A program made the translations under genes and the position numbers. A DNA stretch of 60,000 bases, from NCBI RefSeq assembly GCF_029227915.1, contig NC_079884.1, positions 1,242,001-1,302,000 of the forward strand, read 5' to 3'. The notes under the pieces were generated by a model. The model was given only the letters and a program-made list of their open reading frames with translations, ran no database searches and was not told the origin of the DNA. Origin of the DNA: Hydractinia symbiolongicarpus (taxonomy: Eukaryota; Cnidaria; Hydrozoa; Anthoathecata; Hydractiniidae). Positions 1-13,600 of this stretch are shown here, in pieces; positions within the stretch are counted from its first letter, which is position 1; each line of letters begins with the position of its first letter.

Positions 1-94
1 TTAATTTGAGTTTTGGTGGTTATATACTTTGCGGTATAGCTACGCTCTTGTTAAACAATGTGTTATGTTTGTTGTGTGGAATTTGTGGGCATCT

Positions 95-225
95 TTTTGC
101 TTGTGGAAAGCATAATTAGTTGCCAGTCAATAATTTGACCATTCATGTTTGTATCCCGACAGTCAAATGTCAAATTTCGGCATTCATTAGCCGTTGACCT
201 ACCGTTATTTTAAGTGTCGTTGTAG
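95..225. repeat. Dispersed repeat copy (family also at 57480-57605)
   Basis: The stretch with GCCAGTCAAT, GTCAAATGTCAAATTT, CCGTTGACC and GTTATTTTAAG in order recurs, diverged but collinear, at about 57480-57605. The two copies sit in introns of different genes, so this is an interspersed repeat rather than gene sequence. The rest of 1-580 is VPS13 intron with nothing else I can name. Confidence 0.65.
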
Positions 226-580
226 GGCATACTACCAATGCTTACAGCATACAGCAAAACATTTTAAAACTGTCACAAGGGTAGAAAAAAAGTAGCTGTT
301 TCTGACAAATAACGGTCTTGAGTAAAGTTTGTGTAACAGCTGCTGTTTAAATCTTGCGTTGGCTGCCTTGAACAGTGTATTTCCATTCCACTACATCTAT
401 AATGCAAAGTAAAAAACTAAAAGATCATTATAAATTGCTAAATCATATCATTGATAGAAAACAGTACAGAGGATATTATACTTGTTCTAAGAATCAAAAA
501 CATGTTTCAATTGGTCAACTAGGACTACCCAAATTGTAAAATGTTCCACAATTAGTAAACTATATTATTTTATTTTTTAG

Positions 581-3500
581 GTTAGTAATCCTGCCACACC
601 ATTCTCCATTGGTGTCACTTTGGAAAATCTGTCTGCACAAGTAATATATCATGCTATTTTAATATAAAAGTGCAACCTGGTTAACTGACATTGAGAAAAA
701 ACAAATAGGAAAATAGAGAATATGGAATAATCCAATTTTACCACACATTAGCTAACATAGCATTTACTACTTGTCAGCATTTTACTAAACAAATCTGCAC
801 AATAGATCTGTTAGAGTTTATAATAAGAAATAAGAAAAAATTCTGATTGACTATTTGAGAACTTATAACTTGTGTTTAATATCCAGCTAGAAAGTTCCAG
901 ATTACAACTGCAAAATAGTATTGTTAGAAAATCTTTAAGAAAAGAAAAAAACGCCCGAGTTATCATGTTTCCAAACAACGTTTTTTCATGCAGACTACTG
1001 ACAAAGACTTCCTTCCTCAAGTAATCAAAGAATCAGTAACTCTTATTCATAAGGTATGGATAGCAAAATTTTAATTACATTTTTTGCATTAAAATTGTGA
1101 GCTGTTTCTAATTATCGAGAATTACATAGAAAATATAGTTTAAAATCGCATTGTTTTTGTTTAGCTGGTACTCATGGACAACCTTGCATTGTACTGGAAC
1201 CCTGAAGAGAAATTAAAGCAACTGTCAAAGGAGGAATGGCTGGTAGGATTTTGTTGTTGGGACTGTTTTTTTAAAACATTGTCAGATATTGTTTTCAAGC
1301 TTTAAACTAATTATTTTAGAGTGAATCAAAGAGCCAGATTGCAAGGAAGGATAGCAAGCCATCTGATATGAAATATAGTAAGAATTTTTATTTGTAATGA
1401 AAGGGGAGCAAATGCTGTTAATTTTTAAACAAATAAAAAATAAGTATTTGTAATAAGTAGATTGGAGTGGCTTATTGTCAGTATCAGTTTTGTAGCAGGA
1501 ACGTTTTTGCATTATTATGTTTAACTGCTACAAAGTTGAATGTTTTTTTAATGTTCTTTAATCATCTACAGTAGTCAGTATTGTCAGTAAAGTAAAAAAA
1601 CGAAATAGGTGCTATTTTTTTTAAAATAGGGTTTTTCACTCCTGTTACAGTTTTGTAGTCTGAAAATGTTTAAAAAATTTTGAAAAAAGCATTGGTAACT
1701 ATTTTACTAAAATTTGGTTTATATCATGCCAGTCCCTGCAAAAGTCGAAAAAGCAAAGCACAGAAGAAAAACAAAGACGACTGTTTCTTATAATAAATTT
1801 CAATGAATTTAAAGTACTTTCAAGTAAAAAAAGACCTACTTAGCCTTGGAAATAGCTGCTACTAAATCCTTTTGTTGTGTTATATATTTGTAATGGGTCT
1901 TGGAAAAAATTTGATTTATTTTTTTTAATTGATAGTTTATTTGTATTTTTATTTTATTCTAAACATCTATTATATTAATGATAGATGTTCATTTTCCTTT
2001 AATGTGGCTAAAAAAGTTATGGCTAAATTTGTTAAGTTTATTGATGTTACATCAGGACATAAGTATCTGTTTGAGTGACGTCAATGCTAAAAATAAAATT
2101 AGAGAAGCCATTGCGTTGCACATTTTGAGTTTAAGCCTAAATAACTTGGAAAAGTGTGGAAATAACTAAATTCGTCTCCTGCACAGGAGGTAATTAGAGA
2201 CCACCTTGGACCAAAATGGGACCTATTTCCTTAAGCTGGTCAATCCACCTTTAAACACCAATATCTCTTTAACCATTTGTTAAAAGTACACAATTCCATA
2301 CATTTTCTTAATCAGCGTTTCAATCTCTTTGCAATGGAAGCAACTGTCAGGTCTTTGTTTACGTCAAATCTATAAACCCCTATATTTCCTTTTTTTGATG
2401 GAATAATCTTATAATTTTATTTTGATCAGAGTTTCAAGCTCTATACAGTAGAGGCAAAAGGTAAACTAATTTCTATAAAAAATTTCCTGCAACTTTCATT
2501 GCTAAAAATTTAACGAAAGAGTTTCTTCCATTGTTCTTCTGATTGAGTTGGCAGCCAGCAGTGCCAATGCAAAAGCCATTGTAGTAAAAATTCAACTTAG
2601 GTTAACATCAGTAATTAGTGACCAAAGTGTTAAAGTGGAAAGGCAGGGTGTGCGTGAGCCTTTTTTGGGGGGCTTACGGTTATTTTCTATATAATAATAC
2701 ACTATGACAAAAAAGTGCCTGATATATGGGACATGCTGATGCTTAATATTATTTGCTTTTATTAAAATAGATCTCAACTTTCTGCCAACATAAGTGGATT
2801 TTCCATGTAACTTCATCTGGTTATTATTTAATTTTCTAAAGTGAGCTACTTAAAAAGCCATCCCTGTCATTTTTAACTAACTAACGAATTTTTCAAAAAT
2901 TACCAGAAGGCTTTATGATTCTAATTATTGTTTATATATATATTATTTTTGATATTATTATTTTATTTTAGTTTTACAACCAATCGTGGCTTCAAAAAGA
3001 TTGAAAATCAATACTAAGCCTGGATCAAACTTGGATATACCTAAAGTAAAACATTTTTCGTGCTGCTTTAATCTCTGCCGTAAATGTTTGCAGAAACTTT
3101 ATCTTCCTTTTTTTCTTTTTCAGATTTTTTTGAGTTTGGTTCTGGAAGAACTTGGCATTGTTTTGCTTCAAGCACAATATCATGGACTAGTGCACCTACT
3201 AGAATCTTTTGAACGTATGAATAGAAATGTTCCATTTAGAAAGTATCGACCACATGTCTCTCTTAAAGGGAATGCAAAGATTTGGTATGTCTAGTTTACT
3301 GTTTTTGCATTGGTCTTTGTTGTTTTATCCTTTTACTTTGACATTGTAACAAATATTTGTTGACTTCATAAAATTTTAAGCCATTATTTTGAAAGCCTGG
3401 TATAAAGAGATGTGAAGTTATATAAAAATTAATTAAACTATGTAATATGCTGTGCAGATACTGAAAGATCAACCTAAAAATTTTAACAGTTTATTGACCA

Positions 3501-6500
3501 TCAGGATTTTTTTATCATGAGCTGGCAAATGATTTTAAAATTTATATATATTTTTAAGTCCATTTGTATTTCAATTTTAATCTTGAAGAAAAATAAGCAT
3601 GTTAAGCAAGTGAATATCAAATACATTATATTCAGAATGCAGACCCACATCAATGACAGTGTTTTAAACACTAAAGTGTCTATCTTGAAAAATATTCAAA
3701 AATGATAAAAACTACTCTCTCTTGTTTTTAACATTTTCTCCAGAAAAGTAAACATTTTTTACTGATCAGTTTTTATTTTACTCAGGTGGAAATATTGTAT
3801 GGACAGTGTTCTTATAGAAGATATACAGAGAAGATCAGAAATGTGGAAATGGGAGAACATACAACAACATAGGTTACTTTTCTTACCTTCAATTACCTTA
3901 ATAATTTCAATGGTACATCAATGATTATCGGTAGGCACAGATGTGAGACAATGTGTGATGCTTAAAATTAAACATGTTTCGAAACAAAGAATAAAAAAGG
4001 TGTTTGTTTATAAAGTAGAAAATCTTCACAAATAAGAAAATGTGCTATCTGCCTTTTAAGAACCCTAATATTGATATTTTGTGATGCATTTTCTTTTAGA
4101 CGTTAACCCTATTATATGGGTGCTTTTGGCCCATGTTACTTTAAAAAGAGGAGGGCCATAAATCTCAAACTAGCTATGCTTATGTTGATGCAGTTGTATA
4201 ACGCCTTAATACAAATTCATTTAAAGTAAAACAAATTTTTGATGACGTAACGGTCACAGTCACATTTCTAAAATAGACCATTTCTCCATTTTTAAATATA
4301 CTTTAAGTTCTCACTACGCTACCGTCTTAATTATTGATAGACTTGTACCAAAAAATCATTTGATGTTAAAATAAAATTATAAAGTTATTGAGATCAACAA
4401 TGATATTAAATCTGCAAGAAAGTTAGCTATTTAAGCAACACAGATAAAAAATCTCTTTTTTTTAGAATTATTGACACTTTGAGTTTTAAGTTAAGAAAAC
4501 AATATATTTACATTCTTGGGATCGGATTAATATTTCCTTCCAATCTGGTCCATAATTTATAACTAGATCCCATATATTACCTTAGCAACCCCTTGGTAAC
4601 CCGAAGTGAATAGTATACATGTAATAAACATTAATAACAAATACAACACTTTTTTAACACTTACATTAAAGTAAACAATTTTCAATGTTCATAAAAATTT
4701 TCTGAACAAATTTGTTTTCATCACAAACCTCAATAAAAGTTTTGAAATCACAAAATTTCAGCACTCAATTATGTGCCCAACAAAACTTCAAATTCATACT
4801 TAAAATCACCTAAAGTAACCTACTTTTGACAAATATACCATTAGAGAAAATATGTGACAGTCTAAAATTTGGTCCTTTACAAAATAAAAATACTGATAAT
4901 TGGAAAAAATAATTAATGCTTACCCCTAGAAAATGCACAAAGTGCACATATACTTTTTTGGTTTTGAAGAACTTTTAAATTAATCTCAATAATCTCTTAG
5001 GTACTGTATTTTTGCATCTGTGGCAAGACTTTTCTTCCGTTCACTAAATTAAAAATGGTTGTTTTCATAAATAGAACATAAAATTAGTCACATTTTATAC
5101 ATAGAAGGTAGGGCTAGGAAAATAATATAGGCATAAATATTACTGGATTCTTCAATAAATGAATTAATTTTGCGTTTTATAGGAGAATTCTACTCAAGGG
5201 ATAATTGTTATATAGGGCAGGGTACCTAGCATGAAAGGTTTTTTACACCAAAATGTTGTACAATTTTGTAACTTTTCAATGAAAGCAAAGAGATCCCTAG
5301 CATTACATGTACAAGTTTGCTAGCAAATCTACTCCAAATAAGCACGAAAACATTGCCTCGTTTTTTCTTTTTAGGGTCTAATTCCGAATTTGTATTGGAA
5401 AGTTGCTCTTGGTGCTTTCCTGTTGTAATTTTTTATCTTCACACTGTGATAAAATTCTAACAATTCATTTATACTTAAAAAAACAGATACTTTATGAGAG
5501 TGTAGTATGCCCAGAACATAAATATTTTTGTTTCATATTCATAAATGCTTGTACTTTTTAGCCTAAAACTTAGAGGTGTGTCAAGCAAAAAAGTTTTTTT
5601 ATATATATATTGAGATTTCAACTTATAAACAGATTAATATTTGTTATTTTATATTTTCCTTTTTTATCTTTTTTCTGTCGAAAATTTATATTTTTTATTT
5701 TAACTAGATATTCTATGAATTATAACTTTTCCAATGATATAAAAATCAAAAGCGCAACAAAACAAAAATAACGATTTAGGTGTTTCATGTATCTTTAATA
5801 ATGTTGTTCCCTACTAATATTCTCACTGATGCTAGCAATGTTTTCTTAGTAAGAAATTTAATTAAAAATAAATTCTTTATGGCACTTTGTTCTGTAGAAC
5901 ATTGTGCAAAGGTTATCAGAAAAGATATAAAGAGAAGATTTCTACAAAGAGTCCATCTAAGACGCTACTTGCTGAGTTGGAGGTTAGTATGACTTGTTTA
6001 CCACAATCATGGCTTATATTTGACATGAATGTCTCTTGTAATTTTGTTGCAATCATTGTTAATATGTAGAACATGGAAAATCAACTGAATGTTGTCAGCA
6101 TCACAATATTTCGGTCATTGGCAGAAAATGAGGTTAGTTTAAGAGGCAAGACAGTCCTGTTCTTTTTACTTTGTTGTTTATGCTTTACATATAACATTTT
6201 TAGGTTATTAGAGAGAGAAAGTTGAAGCAGGAAGCAAAATCTGGTGGATTTTTTGGATTCTTCTCTTCCAAAAAGAAAGATGAAAAAGTGAAAACTACCA
6301 GTAAAATTGAAGGTATTAACATTGCATCAGATACTATTAATAATCTTACAATGCTTACGTGTTTACAAACAAATCGGGTCCAGAAATGTTACTTATAAAT
6401 AGGTTCTGTCAGTTTCAAAGAATAGTATGTGTTTATATTTAATATACGGTATGTTAAGGTATGTTAAACAAAGTAGTAACTAATATGGAGGTTGTAAACA

Positions 6501-9500
6501 CTAGTCACCAAAATTTGTTTTTGTCTTGTTTTTATTTGATTAACTTGTTTAGAAATGATGGGTGCTGATAAAGATACCGAGATGCAGAAGTTGTATAGTG
6601 CTATTGGATATAGTGAAAATGAAGTTATAACTCCTTTCCCTGCTGATGTATGCTTTTTGATCACAACCTCTTTTGTTTTTTTATTTGCAGGTGTTTTTAT
6701 ATTTAAATTTTTTCATGTTGGTAAAAAATTGTTTACACAAATTCCTATTATGTTGAATGGCAATGAAAATTCATGAAATTTCTGTTTAAAAAGACAAGAA
6801 ACACCAGTTTTCATGTATTTTAGTAATTTTAAGTTGCCGAAGTTTGTCCTGTGAGGTCAGGAAAAAATGCTAAACGAAAAATTTCAAGGACCACATCAAC
6901 ATTTGTTTATGCATTTGATAAAATCTACAATTTTTATTAAAGTTCGTACCATAGTTGCTTTTATTTGAATGTTTTTTAATAGTATGTGGCTAACGTTTTT
7001 CAATTCAAATTGCAAAGAATATCTATCACTGTCAGAAGCGAATCATCAACAAAGCCTACCATTGACGTTGTTCGTTTTACTCTTGATAGTATTACTGCAG
7101 ATTTATTTCAAAGACCTTCAGCAAACGCTTTGAAGTAAGTTATATTGCAAGGTTGGTGTATGTTTAAGCGTGTTAACCTACATAAATTTTATAGTTTCTT
7201 TAATTTACAAGATTTCTATAATTTTTCTTAACTGCTTTAAACATGGAAAGAATGCAGTTTGTAAGATGTTGACATTTTAAAATCTTCATGAAAGCTTATT
7301 TATTTTGCAGGGCATGTGTAAAGATAGGGAAAATGAAATTATATGGTACTCCAAATGATCAAGAAGTTCCATTAATGATTCGCAATGCAAATGAAGGTAT
7401 GCCAAGCTTTTTGTTTAATCGAAATAATTGCAAAAAAATAAGTTTTCACATCTTTTGAATATTATTTTTAGGAACAGGTGACAATGCTCTTCCATTGGTC
7501 GATTTTGTCTTTGAAACAAATCCATTGAACAAAGAAGATATTGATCAGTGCATAAATGCCGTTTGCCAGCCATTAGAAATTATATATGATGCTGTAAGTA
7601 ATGTTATTTGCAGAGTTAAAGAAAAAGTTGGCATCCTGCTTCATTGATTAAAAGTTCAATAATAAAAAAAATCACACACATAGTTTTAGCATATTTATAT
7701 TACATTTAATACCAATAATTAGCCTAATTTATCACAAAGTTATCTTTAATCATGTCTTAGCAAGGTAATCTGTTTTTCTTACCAAATGCTGCTAAGACAC
7801 TCAGTTCTTCAGTTCATATGAAGAGAATTACATGAGTGACTAAAATTACTTGCTAAGTCAAATACATTGTACAACAAAAAAATGATAAATCCTTTTTCTT
7901 TTTTTTCCTTTTAAATTGTTACCATTGACAAAACAATGCATTTTGTGCTGTTATTTTAGAACACAGTCAATGATGTCATTGCATTCTTTGAACCTCCTGA
8001 AGATGTTCTGTTGAAGGAGTATGTTTACTGTTTTTTAACCTTCTTGCAAATTATACTAGCATTGGTAATTTTTGAACACTGAATGCAGTGATGACAATTT
8101 GATTTTTTAGTCTTCAAGAAAAAGCCTACTCCACGTTTGAAGACTTCAAAGTTTCAAGCACAGCTGGCTTGTTACATGCTATTGACAAACGAAATGTAAA
8201 TATTCATGTTTGCTATCAGAATAATTTACCTGGCGTAGCTATTCTAGAAACTTTGCTTAAATTGCTTTTTTTCTAGATTTTAGATGTGGATATCAAAATT
8301 AATTCATCGTACTTGATTATTCCAGATAAAGGTGTATTAGCACAGTAAGTATGAATAACTTTTTCTACTTTCACTAATTTTTTTGCAAATACGCAAGGGA
8401 TGATATGATAACTAAGAGTAGTTTTTGTCTGTTTATACAAAGTTGTTTTATAGATGCACAGACAGAATTGTGGTTGATTTTGGAAGCTTTCATATCCAAA
8501 GCGATCCTAATCAAATTCGAGTTGTTAATCCCAAAGTGCGTTAACATTTTTTACTTTGAGGATTCCTAAAATTCTAATAGATTAATTATAAATGTGGGTT
8601 TATATTAAGGAAATTGATGACATAAATGAAGTTCAGGAAAAAGCATATGACCGCTTTCTTTTGAGATTGACAGATCTTCAAATCCTGCTTTGCAGGGAAG
8701 GTACAATTTATAAAATATAGTGTTACAGTTTATACGAAGAGTTGTGTCCTATTACCCTGGTGTCCACTTATTTAATTTAAACATTCACAGGTGAAGATTT
8801 ACATAGTGCGAGATCCAAACCACAGTCTAAATTTCAAGTTCTGTATCCTGTTGCGTTTACTGGAAATCTTGCTAAAGCCATACTTCCACAAGATCCACGG
8901 CTGAAGCAGTAGGTCCTTTTTCTACTTATGTTCTTCGTTTGCTGATAACATTTTGTACTACACTCTGATTAACCAATAAAATTATATTCACATAGAATTT
9001 GCGTCCAGGGCGAACTTTCAAGTTTAGAATTGACTGTATCTGATGATAAACTGAGCAGAGCTGTTTTGGTATGTACACTTTTGTAAGCATAAACATGTGG
9101 AGCATTAAGATGCAAATTTCACATTTAGATTGTGTTTTACGTAATTGCTAACAAATTTTTGAACTAGCATACCATTAAGAATGGCGATTGGTGAATATTA
9201 TGAATATAATTGTACTATAAAGGAAGGCTGGTTACCTTTAATATTGATTAACATGAGAGCACAGAACACAATATCGCTAACATGGTCTTTGTACTGACCT
9301 ATTTATAATTAAGAAAATATGAACAATATTATTGAGTTGATAAGAGGTAAAAGTGGGAAAAATATCTGATATTGATGCAAAAAAGTTTGCAATGAAAAAA
9401 CTGACATATACAGATTCACACACATCTTTTAAATAGTATTTAACGTTAAGGTTCATTTAAAAAAAAAATTGCAGTAACTGTCATTGCATTTTGATTGTTA

Positions 9501-10634
9501 TGTTTAGAATCTCATTCTTATGTTACTTTAATATATATTACATTTATACATGCAACAAAACAGCAATTAGCAATTTTAGAATTCCATACCCTTACTTTTC
9601 ATCATACCATAAGGTTAATATTAAATTTGATTATTAACATTAGAGAATGACCTGCACAGGTAACAAAATATTTTTACCGTGCTATCTTGTAAAAAAATTA
9701 TCTATTAACAATCTAATTATTGTTGTAAATAATAACTACATGTGTAATACAGTCAGTTTTTTAGTTGTTCAAAATTTTACGATACCCTCCAAAATTTTAA
9801 AACTATGCTGTAATACACTAGCAAATGTTACATGGAATGAGTGGCAGGTATTATAAGTAACATCAAATTCATATAAAAAACGCCAAACTTTTAGTCACCG
9901 AATGTTAAACGTGAAATGAACTCAACATTTCAGTTGTCAATATTTATTTGGCATATTGCAATGACTTTGAAATGAATGATTATATACTTCCTCAAATGTG
10001 TTATATATTGGACTAGTTGTTATTCCATGAAAATTTTACACATCATTCTTAGCAAAAAGTATTAATTAACTCTATGGGGTCATAGGAAAATTCGTAAAAT
10101 ATTTAAATTTGCCATTTTTTAGTAAAAATAATTTTGACCTTTAGCACGAAATCCGTTTGCATTACATATAGACTATGAGTATATCCATAGTCATACCTGT
10201 ATTTGTACGTTTGTTTGTCAAAACTACGTTCTACTGGGTAAAAACTATTTATTATTAAAAGAGAAATAGTATTTGTTGTGTTAACATGAAAAAGACATGT
10301 ATCAATGCAATTTCATTAAATATTTGTTCAGTTATTTGATAGTTTACCACTTCCGAAGCCATCAAAAACTGTGATGCTTGGTGATGAACCAGATACAACT
10401 TTGACGCAGGTAGGAAGTAATATGACTTTTGGTATTAGAGATTTCATTATTCTTCTATGCAACGTCGTGACTTATTTATGTATTTTTCTTCTTTTTTTTT
10501 GTACAGCCTATTTCAAAGATTGGACAATCAGATGAGGAGTATGCTATTTCCATACCAGTTCCTAACATGACGAGTATTTCTGATGAATCTTTTCACACAC
10601 CACCAGATGAAGGCATACTTTCTCTGGAACCCAG
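581..10634 (+). CDS. VPS13: VPS13 exons 1-23: N-terminal RBG bridge region
   Basis: Exons read: 581-640, 994-1053, 1165-1242, 1320-1377, 2972-3045, 3124-3284, 3786-3872, 5898-5982, 6070-6132, 6204-6312, 6553-6647, 6983-7134, 7311-7396, 7472-7593, 7960-8018, 8111-8195, 8277-8344, 8454-8535, 8610-8700, 8791-8908, 8996-9068, 10332-10409, 10507-10634. They encode the start of the repeating beta-groove body. Recognisable family stretches include [45 protein letters not shown] and NQIRVVNPK. The segment [17 protein letters not shown] is the usual glycine/lysine loop after the first RBG repeats. A serine/threonine-rich loop (10507-10634, including SDEESF-type acidic residues) joins this block to the giant exon. 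Phases are consistent at every junction. Confidence 0.93.
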
Positions 10635-13600
10635 GTAAAAATTTAAATTGATAGGCTATCACAAAACTGAAGTTTTTATGAAGTGGAAAGCTTTGCCATA
10701 TAACCATATTTTTTTCAGTGATGGACCTGATTTTGCATCTGGTGTGGCAAATCAAGTAAAAATCGAGCTAAAATTTGAAATTAAGAAAGTAAAATTGGCT
10801 ATAGCATTGACTGATAAGGATCAAAACAATGAAAAAGACTGTGTTGAAATCATTATTGAAAATATTGGCACTGAAGTTAGGATGCGAAGGTGGGATATGT
10901 TTGTTGATGCTAATATTGGTCGGTTTGTGTTACGAGAGATGACATATGGATTGGAAGGGGAACCTTTAGATATTTTAAGCACGCCCAAAGATGGAAACAT
11001 GTTACAGGTTTCTTATCGAAAGTGTGAATTTGATGAGTCACTAAACTTGGGTCTAGGCTATTTTTATTCAGCTGAAGCGCAAATACGAGCACTTCACTTT
11101 AAAGATGAATTCCAATCTACAGAACAGTTAATCGAAATACAAGTTGCAATGTTGTATGTTATTCTCCACCAAGAAGCGCTTTTAAGTATGATGGCATTAA
11201 TATATCAGGTGCTTGAACCATTAAATAAAAGAAATGAGACACCAGTCAAAGCCATCAAAAGACGTGTATCAGTGGCTGGCAGCCAGTTGAGTCTTGCCAT
11301 GGCAGAGAAGGAAGAAAAAAAGAAGATGGTTGATTTAAAAGTGCATAAAGCTGCTCAGGAATTAAAAGAAAAAATTGGGGTTCACGAGGAGAGAAAATTA
11401 AAGGTTGATGCTCAGATGGATGGATTGCGTGTTTTTATTTGCTCATCACATGGCGATCTTGCTGAGGCCCATGTAAAAGGAGTCGCAGCCAATGTTATTA
11501 TGCAGGATGAGAAAATGGAGGTAAAAGCACACATGACGGACCTTCAAGTTACAGATAATGCTGAAAATTCTAAATTTACAAAGATTATTTCCATGCAAAG
11601 TGAACAGGTGTTTGATCTTCAGATTGCAATGTTTGAAAATGGCAGCAAGGGTTCGAATGCGTTGAATATATCATCAGTTGATACTATTGTGAAGCTGGAC
11701 ATAGGACAAATGAGAGCTGTTTTTCTAAATCGATTTGTTTCTGATATCCTTGCTTTTCTTGATCACTTTGAGGATGCACAAAAAGCAATTCTCGAAGCTG
11801 GAAAAGCTGCTAGGGATAAAGCAACAGCTGCGGTAACAGAATATAGTAAACACAGTTCTCGTCATCAGCTCAATGTTACTGTTCGTGCACCAATGGTAGT
11901 GATACCAGTGCATTCTAATTCTGATTTAGCGTTATTGATAGATTTGGGTGAACTACATGTATTCAACAATTTCAAAATCTTTAATAAGAATGATGGTCCT
12001 AAAAACATCGTTATTACCGACAATATTACTGTCAAACTTTCCGACCTTAAACTTATGAAGGCATTGATTAAAGAAGGAAAAGATATAAAGGCACGGAAGG
12101 AGCTAATCAAACCAATGACATTAAAGTTGAGTGTGATTCGCAATTTGACTCCGGATAATCATGCGGTGCCTGATGTAAGTGTGGAGGGGATTTTAAAGAC
12201 AATTACGTTAGCTCTAAGTGAGGAAGATTTGAGTGTTGCTTTAAAAGTTTTGCAAGGAAACATCGCAGAAGGTAAAAGACGAAGCACACCAAAAACACGT
12301 AAACTGAAAAATGATCAAGATAACCATACTCAAGATCTGCTTGCTGTTCCCACGGTAAACAGTGACCGGCTAGCAAGCATCCATGAAGAAGAAGAAACTG
12401 GAAACCTTGTGTATGAAAATGTGCGTTTCAAATTTGAATTGGAGAAAATACTGTTACAGGTGTATTTAAGACCATCAGATTTGACATTCGAAGAGGAGTT
12501 CTTAGAAAGAGATCTTGACTTCCTTTTGAGTCAATTCATCGTTGGACACCTTGATGTTGCTGGCACTATTATGTCTGATAGTGATATAGATGTCAATATT
12601 TCACTGGATACTCTCATGTTAGATGACATGCGACCAGGAAGTAAGGACACTTTGACACGGATGATTGATAATTGTCCAGAATCTTTGATTGACATTTTAG
12701 AGAAACAACAAGATATGTCTTCTGCAAAAATGATTGAGGTACAATTTAAGCAGTCATCAAAGTTGGACAAGAATATTGAAGTTAAACTGTGCAACCTTCT
12801 TTGTATACTCAATGTCGAGTTTCTCATGGTATTGATGCGGACATTATTAGCTGCAGTGCCAAAAGAAGACAGGGAAGGAGTTGATATTTTATCTGATTCT
12901 GGATCTCCCACACACAGTATAGCATCCAGTGATGAGGATACCGATGTTTCAACCTCTTATATTGACCAAAACGACGATGGAGTTGCATTGCTACCAGAAA
13001 CACGGTTGCAACTGAACGTAACAAATCCTCAAATTGTACTTCTGGCTGACGCAAAGGATGTGAAAACCAACGCTTTGTTTTTGACTACAGAAGTTAATTT
13101 CCAATACCTTGAGGTAAGTAATGTGCAAAAAATGATGGGTACCGTGATGAACACTGCCATGTTGTCAACAGCTTTTAAGAAGCAACACCGCACAGATATA
13201 TCAACAGTGTTGTCACTGGCGATGGTGAATTTACATAGCTCGGCACCGATAGGAGGAAAACCACATATGCATGTTAACATGTCACTTGTAAAGCTGAATA
13301 TCTCCCCAAAGACAATCAGGACCGTTTCAGCTTGTGTCAGTCAAACTGCGGCCCCGCCTGATGAAGAAAGTTTAAGAGAAGCTCAAAAAGCAATGGGCCA
13401 GCTATGGGAACTGACTAATATTGTGGATAAAAAGTTGTGGTATTTGGATACACCAGCACAACATGTGTTGAGTGCAGGAAGTTTTGTACTTGCTCGAACA
13501 GAAGTTGGTGATTATCAAAATGGTTTTCTAGCCAAGAAAGATACCCATTTTACAGTGTATTTTTATCCAAATGGTTCAATAAGTCATTCTGTGTCCGATG

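Noticed and set aside
1978-2169. 63-codon + strand frame in VPS13 intron 4
   Set aside because: Lies largely in the dispersed repeat copy at 2060-2560.
11725-13280. Several minus-strand open frames of 60-126 codons
   Set aside because: Shadows of VPS13 exon 24 on the opposite strand.
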